The translations under genes were made by a program, and so were the position numbers. Positions 5,419-9,387 of a stretch of 9,387 bases of DNA are shown piece by piece (within the stretch, counting starts at the first letter, position 1; each line of letters begins with the position of its first letter). Location of the stretch: contig JAHKAL010000028.1 in NCBI GenBank assembly GCA_018826545.1, positions 1 to 9,387 on the forward strand, read 5' to 3'. This stretch comes from Patescibacteria group bacterium (lineage in GTDB: Bacteria > Patescibacteriota > Microgenomatia > UBA8517). The notes under the pieces are model-generated. The model did not search any database, was not told the DNA's origin, and saw only the letters and a list, made by a program, of their open reading frames with translations.

Positions 5419-6285
5419 ATGACACAAGAAATATTAAAGAATCTGCTTCCAAAATTTTTAGATTATCTAAAAACAAAAAGCAGAAGTCCATCAACAATCC
5501 TTGCCTACAGGGCAGATTTGGAACAATTAAAAGATTTTTTGCAATCCAAAAATAAAGTCTTAGTAGAACAAGTTGTTCAAAGTGACTTAGAAGCTTTTAG
5601 AGACACTCTATTAACTGAAAAATATACCCCAAAAAGTGTTTCAAGAAAATTAAATGCTGTAAAAACCTTCTTTAGATGGATGATTTCAGAGCATTACATA
5701 ACAACTGATGTATCTCAAAATGTTGCTCATCCAAAAATAGAAGCTTCACTCCCAAAATTTTTATCCCCTCTTAAATATAGAGCCTTAAGAGATGTAGTTA
5801 GGAATGATCAAAGAACAGCTGCAATAGTTGAGTTGATCCTCCAGACCGGTATGAGAATATCTGAAGTTGCCGGCATAAAATTAGAAAATATAAAGGCAAA
5901 TCAAATAAAAATTGAAAGTTATGCAACTCAACCAGAAAGAACAATTCCTCTAAATACTCCTGCAAAAGAAGCTTTAAATTCTTACGCCAAAATAAGACCA
6001 AATAAGATTCTATCCCCTTATGTCTTTGTCAGTAAAAACGGAAAAGCACTAGCCGTTAGAAATATAAGAGCTTCAATTGATAGATATATGCAAAAAGCAG
6101 AAATTGGTAAATTTTCAGTTAATGATCTAAGAACTACCTTTATTGTAGAAAACCTTAAAAATGGAGTTGATATAGTACTCTTGTCCCAAGTATCAGGACA
6201 TAAAAGATTATCAACCACAGAGCGTTATCTGGAGCTTGCAGCAATAAAAGAACCAGGTAAAAACCCAGTACTCCAGGAGTTATAA
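5419..6285 (+). CDS. Xer-type tyrosine recombinase with altered catalytic residues
   Basis: A 288-residue tyrosine recombinase with the length and layout of XerC/XerD: an N-terminal SAM-like core-binding domain (about 5-98, with the YRADLEQLKDFL and KSVSRKLNAVKTFFRWM helices) and a C-terminal catalytic domain. Arg I is R146 (TGMRISEV), Arg II is R238 (NDLRTTF), box III has H261 (SGHKRLSTT) and the nucleophile is Y270 (TERYLEL). Two positions differ from the canonical set: the beta-hairpin lysine of GKGNKER-type sequences is replaced (the segment reads ATQPERTIPL, P172 at the lysine position), and the box II histidine of HxxR is N235. It is the only plus-strand gene. It may resolve chromosome dimers or be an integrase; the neighbouring tRNA leaves both open. 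No dif-like site is visible. Confidence 0.88.
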   Translation: MTQEILKNLLPKFLDYLKTKSRSPSTILAYRADLEQLKDFLQSKNKVLVEQVVQSDLEAFRDTLLTEKYTPKSVSRKLNAVKTFFRWMISEHYITTDVSQNVAHPKIEASLPKFLSPLKYRALRDVVRNDQRTAAIVELILQTGMRISEVAGIKLENIKANQIKIESYATQPERTIPLNTPAKEALNSYAKIRPNKILSPYVFVSKNGKALAVRNIRASIDRYMQKAEIGKFSVNDLRTTFIVENLKNGVDIVLLSQVSGHKRLSTTERYLELAAIKEPGKNPVLQEL

Positions 6286-6307
6286 AAATATTATAAAGAC
6301 AAATTTG

Positions 6308-6378
6308 TGGGCCTGGAAAGAGTCGAACTTTCGACTAGACTTTATAAGAGTCTTGTTTTACCGTTAAACTACGGGCCC
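6308..6378 (-). tRNA. tRNA-Ile with anticodon UAU
   Basis: A 71-base cloverleaf with acceptor GGGCCCG/CAGGCCC (one C6-A67 mismatch), D arm GTTT AACGGTA AAAC, anticodon stem AGACT/AGTCT with five perfect pairs enclosing CTTATAA, T arm GAAAG TTCGACT CTTTC, and discriminator A without an encoded CCA. Taking the seven-base loop from position 32, the anticodon is TAT, which reads AUA. Most bacteria read AUA with a CAU tRNA carrying lysidine, so this is a less common solution. It is transcribed from an extended -10 promoter that overlaps the stop codon of the upstream HTH gene, and ends 22 bases from the convergent recombinase gene. Confidence 0.9.
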
Positions 6379-6404
6379 GGAAAACAACTTATGTTTGTAG
6401 CGAA

Positions 6405-6413
6405 ATTATACCA
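6405..6413 (-). promoter_or_regulatory. Extended -10 promoter for tRNA-Ile(UAU)
   Basis: The minus strand reads TGGTATAAT, a perfect extended -10. The TAA inside TATAAT is the stop codon of the HTH gene (6408-6406). Initiation near 6398 would leave a 5' leader of about 20 bases for RNase P to remove. No convincing -35 is seen. Confidence 0.55.
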
Positions 6414-7086
6414 AAATTGTGCTTATTTCACCATAAATGTCTGAAATCACTTTAATTGTCATTAATATATTTTCTTTTAAGGAAGTATTGCACACATACA
6501 AACTACAGGTCCCGTGACCAAAGCTTTTTTGATCAAGATCTGTCTTTTTACTCTTTTTTATATAAGGCTTTGTAAATTGATCTTTCCCGATTCCCAATAC
6601 TCTACTCCAATAATTAGTTTCTTTTGTTATATCCATATCACTATAAAGATGTAGATTTATATGTATTTTCTTTTTTGAAACATGTAAACATTTATTAATC
6701 CAAAACAAAGTAAACTTAATTACACTTGGGTCTGTATTACAAAGGCTCAATACATTCCTTGATGACTTTCCCCCTTCACCCCAATAAAGAAACAAGCCAG
6801 CAATAAACAATTCTCTTTTTGATAAAACACCTATTTTTTTCTTTTGAATTTTATATTTTTCAAGTAAACGTCTTTCCAGTTTCTTTCTTTTGGTATTTCT
6901 GCACTTTTCTATCCTTTGTTGGTTGAAATCTCTTAGAAGTCTTATTTGGCTTTTACTAAGGGGTAATTTACATAACCAATCGCTCAAAGTACTTTTTGGT
7001 ATACCCAATTCTCTATTGATCTGGCTATAACTTTTTCCTTGTTTCCGAAGTATTAAAACTTTTCTATGTTCAATCACTCTTGCCAT
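6406..7086 (-). CDS. Helix-turn-helix protein with a LAGLIDADG-like motif (putative homing endonuclease relative)
   Basis: A 226-residue basic protein. Residues about 8-39 form a homeodomain-like helix-turn-helix (RKQGKSYSQINRELGIPKSTLSDWL), as found in resolvases and transposases. A lysine/arginine-rich linker follows (about 60-90), then IAGLFLYWGEGGK (95-107), which resembles the first helix of a LAGLIDADG fold ending in an acidic residue, and LSLCNTDPSVIKFTLFWI (113-130), a pattern typical of the strand and helix after that motif. A single motif would imply a homodimer. Function is not established; it could be a homing endonuclease or a regulator built on that fold. An AAAGG eight bases before the ATG is a plausible ribosome-binding site. 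It lies directly upstream of tRNA-Ile(UAU), a setting common for mobile genes. Confidence 0.7.
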   Translation of the reverse strand: MARVIEHRKVLILRKQGKSYSQINRELGIPKSTLSDWLCKLPLSKSQIRLLRDFNQQRIEKCRNTKRKKLERRLLEKYKIQKKKIGVLSKRELFIAGLFLYWGEGGKSSRNVLSLCNTDPSVIKFTLFWINKCLHVSKKKIHINLHLYSDMDITKETNYWSRVLGIGKDQFTKPYIKKSKKTDLDQKSFGHGTCSLYVCNTSLKENILMTIKVISDIYGEISTILV

Positions 7087-7134
7087 ACTCTTACCCTTTA
7101 TATAAACTCTCTCCTAAATTAAATATAGAACAAT

Positions 7135-7140
7135 TTTATA
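7135..7140 (-). promoter_or_regulatory. Possible -10 box for the HTH/LAGLIDADG-like gene
   Basis: TATAAA on the minus strand, 48 bases before the ATG at 7086. No good -35 is visible, so this is only a candidate. The 73-base gap also holds an AGGAG tract too far from the ATG to act as its ribosome-binding site. Confidence 0.25.
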
Positions 7141-7159
7141 CCGAAGTAAAGACGAAACT

Positions 7160-7364
7160 TTAAAAAAATTTAATTATCTCTTTTAAGGCAAATGTTCTTT
7201 TTTCTTTTTTATCCAGATCCATTGCCAGCAAAAGCCATTGTTCTTTTGAATACCATTTAGTTTTCCCAAAATAAATATTTTCAGGAATAATGTGTCTTAT
7301 AGAGGTTTTTTCTTTCTCAGTTTTTGTATTTAAATACCAGTGGAGTACTATTTTTTCTTGCCAT
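7160..7364 (-). pseudogene. Small 67-residue protein gene interrupted by a one-base shift in an A6 run
   Basis: Minus-strand ATG at 7364, preceded six bases upstream by AAAGGTG, begins MARK but runs out of frame after six consecutive A residues (7356-7351), stopping after 15 codons. With one A fewer it would read MARKIVLHWYLNTKTEKEKT and continue to a TAA at 7160-7162, giving 67 residues; the tail includes RHIIPENIYFGKTKWYSKEQW and ends KEIIKFF. The downstream frame looks protein-like: well-spaced W, Y and charged residues. I do not recognise a characterised family, though the pattern resembles short hypothetical proteins of CPR genomes. It overlaps the 3' end of the dehydrogenase gene. The shift could be a real mutation, an assembly error, or a site of RNA polymerase slippage; an alternative is an ATA start that overlaps the dehydrogenase stop. 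Confidence 0.6.
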
Positions 7365-8199
7365 TTACCGCACCTTTAATCTCTTCCCAGTCTTTAACTT
7401 TCCTTATTTTTAAATTCTTTTTCCAGACTTCATTTAAGACTGACATATCTACATTTTTTTCTTTCGCATAAGCTAGAAGTGCTACAACATCTTTTGGAAA
7501 ACATTTTCCCCCAAAGCCTCTGACAGTTGTAACATCCAAATGGTGTGGTCCAATTCTAGGGTCCGCCGCAACTAATTCTTTTACTTCTTCGTATTTAACT
7601 CCCAATGCAGTACATAAATCGAACATTTCATTTGCAAAAATAACTTTACTCGCCAAACAGGCATTACTCATATATTTAACCATTTCAGCCGTAGTTGGAT
7701 CTGTAAGAAATATCTTTGAATCTGCTCCTAATAAATCTCTATATAATCCAGTAAGTCTTCCTGCTACAGGTTGAGAAAGTGTGCCTATTACAGTTCTATC
7801 AGGATGTAAAAAATCCCAAGGAGCATTAGCTTCAGTCAAAAATTCAGGATTCATAGCAAAATTAACCTTTGGATATTTTTCAGCAAATGCAGCAGTTGTA
7901 CCAGGAATTATTGTCGATTTTATTGTAAGAATCTTATCTGACCCACTAATTTTAGGTGCAATAAAATTAACAACTTCATTTACAATTGAAAGATCAATTC
8001 CAGAATAATCATCGAACATTGGAGTTGGAACACAGATAAACAAAAATTCACTTTCTTTAATTACTTCCTCTGGAGACCAAGGACCCTTAGTCCTTGAGTA
8101 CCACATAACCTCATTTTCTTTATTCTTGGCAAAGCCTTCCCCCACTGCTCTTCCAACTACTCCCCAACCTACAATTCCAATTTTTGTTATTTCGGCCAT
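7348..8199 (-). CDS. Short UDP-glucose/GDP-mannose dehydrogenase family protein
   Basis: A 283-residue NAD-dependent nucleotide-sugar dehydrogenase, which would oxidise the C6 hydroxyl of a UDP- or GDP-linked hexose to a uronic acid for surface polysaccharide. The Rossmann motif GIVGWGVVG (8-16) is at the N-terminus, followed by ICVPTP (55-60), NPEFLTEANA (117-126, substrate loop), EMVKYMSNACLASKVIFANE (172-191, with K175 and N179) and the catalytic cysteine C233 in GFGGKCFPKD. The usual C-terminal sugar-nucleotide domain is missing: complete members are over 400 residues. I chose the ATG at 8199 over an in-frame TTG at 8235, since the latter overlaps the ATPase gene and adds residues before the Rossmann strand. 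It starts 13 bases after the ATPase stop. Its 3' end overlaps a frameshifted small gene, and its final codons lie in an A6 run. Confidence 0.85.
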   Translation of the reverse strand: MAEITKIGIVGWGVVGRAVGEGFAKNKENEVMWYSRTKGPWSPEEVIKESEFLFICVPTPMFDDYSGIDLSIVNEVVNFIAPKISGSDKILTIKSTIIPGTTAAFAEKYPKVNFAMNPEFLTEANAPWDFLHPDRTVIGTLSQPVAGRLTGLYRDLLGADSKIFLTDPTTAEMVKYMSNACLASKVIFANEMFDLCTALGVKYEEVKELVAADPRIGPHHLDVTTVRGFGGKCFPKDVVALLAYAKEKNVDMSVLNEVWKKNLKIRKVKDWEEIKGAVNGKKK

Positions 8200-8212
8200 A
8201 TCAGTTAAATTA

Positions 8213-9387
8213 TCACAATTTTGCTCTTCGAGCAATCTCAGCCTGAACTAATTTTTCATCCCTACCATATTTTAATCTGCTCATTTCTTTTATTATCTCA
8301 GCCACCCTTGTATTTTCTTTCTGTTTTTCCTTAACCATATCCTTAGTCATATCCATAGAAAAAGGTTGGACAGGCTCGTTATTCACAATAGTTTTTACAT
8401 AACCATGATATCTTTCAACATTTAAAAGATCATCTTCTGCAAAGACCGGAGAAAATTCATGAGCTAGGTAGTTTGCATCAGAAACACCAACTCTAAATGA
8501 AACAATTGTTCCAACGTTTCCAAAAACAGCATTTTTAACTTCTTCTTCAACCTGACCTATAAATTGATTGGCAACAGTTAAATTAAGTCTATATTTTCTA
8601 GCTTCTGATAGAATTTGGGCAAAGTCTGGAGTAGCAAAGTTCTGAAACTCATCAACATACAAATAGAAGTCGCGTCTATTTTCCTCTAAAGTATCTTGCC
8701 TACTCATAGCAGCCATTAGAATTCTTGGAACTAGAATAAGTCCTAAGAAATTAGAGTTTTCCTCCCCTATTTCTCCTTTGGCTAAATCGACCAAGAGAAT
8801 TTTTCCTTCATCCATAACTTTCCTGAAATCAAATGATGATTGCGATTGACCTATTATGTTTCTAATCATTTTATTGGTAACAAATCTACCAAATTTGGAA
8901 ACAATATAATCCAACACCTCTGATTTATGAAAATCTGAAGTTTGGGCAATCTGATCAGTCCAGTAACGCTTGATAATCGGATCCTTAATTTTAGGAAGAA
9001 GATATTGAACATAATCGGGACGCTCCAAGGCTTGAACAACTTCAACAAAAGTAGCCCCAGGTTCAGCCTGCATTACTGTAAGCATCGCATTTCTTATAGC
9101 GTGCTCAAATCTAGGCCCCACTATTCCTGTTTTATAAGGATCAAAAAGCTTATACATCATATTAATTACAGCCGTAGCTGCAAAATGCTGTTCATCTTCA
9201 TTTTTAGCATCCAATAGATTTATTCCCATCGGCCTTTGAGTATCACCAGGATTAAAATAAATCACATCTTCAGCTCTCTCGGGTGGAATTTGGTTAAGAA
9301 GCTGTCTTACTGCATCATGGGGATCTATAAAACAAACTCCATGACCTGCCTCAATATCTTGCATAATCATTTGTTTTAACAGTTCTG
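8213..9387 (-). CDS. Type IV secretion-type (VirD4/HerA-like) ATPase, C-terminal part
   Basis: At least 391 residues of a P-loop ATPase of the FtsK/HerA superfamily, of the conjugation/type IV coupling-protein kind; the frame remains open to the window's right edge, so the Met near 9370 is internal and the Walker A region lies outside. Visible features (numbered from that Met): QDIEAGHGVCFIDPHDAV (4-21, the strand after Walker A in this family), KILLVDLAKGEIGEENS (190-206), Walker B FYLYVDEFQNF (D240, E241), a sensor-like LTVANQF (264-270), and a charged tail. Such proteins pump DNA or protein across the membrane as hexamers; CPR genomes often carry them near pilus or conjugation-like genes. 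It ends in TGA, the only TGA stop among the complete genes I checked. The substrate is unknown. Confidence 0.85.
   Translation of the reverse strand, partial: ELLKQMIMQDIEAGHGVCFIDPHDAVRQLLNQIPPERAEDVIYFNPGDTQRPMGINLLDAKNEDEQHFAATAVINMMYKLFDPYKTGIVGPRFEHAIRNAMLTVMQAEPGATFVEVVQALERPDYVQYLLPKIKDPIIKRYWTDQIAQTSDFHKSEVLDYIVSKFGRFVTNKMIRNIIGQSQSSFDFRKVMDEGKILLVDLAKGEIGEENSNFLGLILVPRILMAAMSRQDTLEENRRDFYLYVDEFQNFATPDFAQILSEARKYRLNLTVANQFIGQVEEEVKNAVFGNVGTIVSFRVGVSDANYLAHEFSPVFAEDDLLNVERYHGYVKTIVNNEPVQPFSMDMTKDMVKEKQKENTRVAEIIKEMSRLKYGRDEKLVQAEIARRAKL

Noticed and set aside
6308..6378. Possible stop-codon-reading tRNA with anticodon TTA
   Set aside because: TTA appears in the loop, but the five-pair AGACT/AGTCT stem fixes the loop as CTTATAA, so positions 34-36 are TAT; shifting the frame by one destroys the stem.
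8213..8215. UGA recoding (glycine) as in some CPR lineages
   Set aside because: TGA is used here as a terminator at the natural end of the ATPase, and none of the conserved genes needs in-frame TGA to be read through.
8200..8235. TTG start for the dehydrogenase, adding 12 residues
   Set aside because: It overlaps the end of the ATPase gene, has no ribosome-binding site, and adds residues ahead of the N-terminal Rossmann strand; the ATG at 8199 fits the family better.
8213..9370. The ATPase as a complete 385-residue protein starting at 9370
   Set aside because: The frame stays open upstream to the window edge and the sequence begins just after where Walker A should be, so the Met is internal.
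1..9387. CRISPR array, insertion sequence or long direct repeats
   Set aside because: No regularly spaced repeats, terminal inverted repeats or transposase genes were seen on reading both strands.

Overview
The window is AT-rich, gene-dense bacterial chromosome. Compact genes, two-to-thirteen-base gaps, mostly absent Shine-Dalgarno sites, tRNA genes without an encoded CCA, a stand-alone 5'-3' exonuclease and a type IV secretion-type ATPase together suggest a Candidate Phyla Radiation (Patescibacteria) member, perhaps Microgenomates-like; this placement is an inference. One gene ends in TGA and TGG is the Trp codon, so the UGA-to-glycine recoding of Gracilibacteria/Absconditabacteria is not indicated.

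Layout, nearly all on the minus strand (transcription runs from high to low coordinates). 9387-8213: 3' part of a VirD4/HerA-like ATPase. 8199-7348: a short nucleotide-sugar dehydrogenase. 7364-7160: a small reading frame overlapping its end and interrupted by a one-base shift in an A6 run. 7086-6406: a helix-turn-helix protein with a LAGLIDADG-like motif. 6378-6308: a tRNA with anticodon UAU (Ile, AUA codons). 5419-6285, plus strand: a Xer-type tyrosine recombinase with altered catalytic positions. 5334-4933: a DivIC/FtsB-like division protein.

The centre of interest is 4928-3264: a promoter, two CAU-anticodon tRNAs, then immediately a compact T-box riboswitch and trpS, followed by a stand-alone tRNA-binding domain protein. 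The T-box shows a very short Stem I with a UGG (Trp) codon in its loop, a UGGCACC bulge matching the expected G73-CCA end of tRNA-Trp, and a competing terminator hairpin. There is no room for a separate promoter between the second tRNA and the T-box, so tRNA processing may create the 5' end of the riboswitch mRNA.

Downstream, an extended -10 promoter precedes ftsH (3231-1393), which is tightly followed by a 5'-3' exonuclease (1387-491, GTG start, with a clamp-binding-like C-terminus) and a family 4 glycosyltransferase truncated by the window edge (488-1).

The genes serve housekeeping roles (tryptophan charging, membrane proteolysis, repair, division, chromosome resolution, surface sugars). 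The HTH/LAGLIDADG gene is the only likely accessory insertion.
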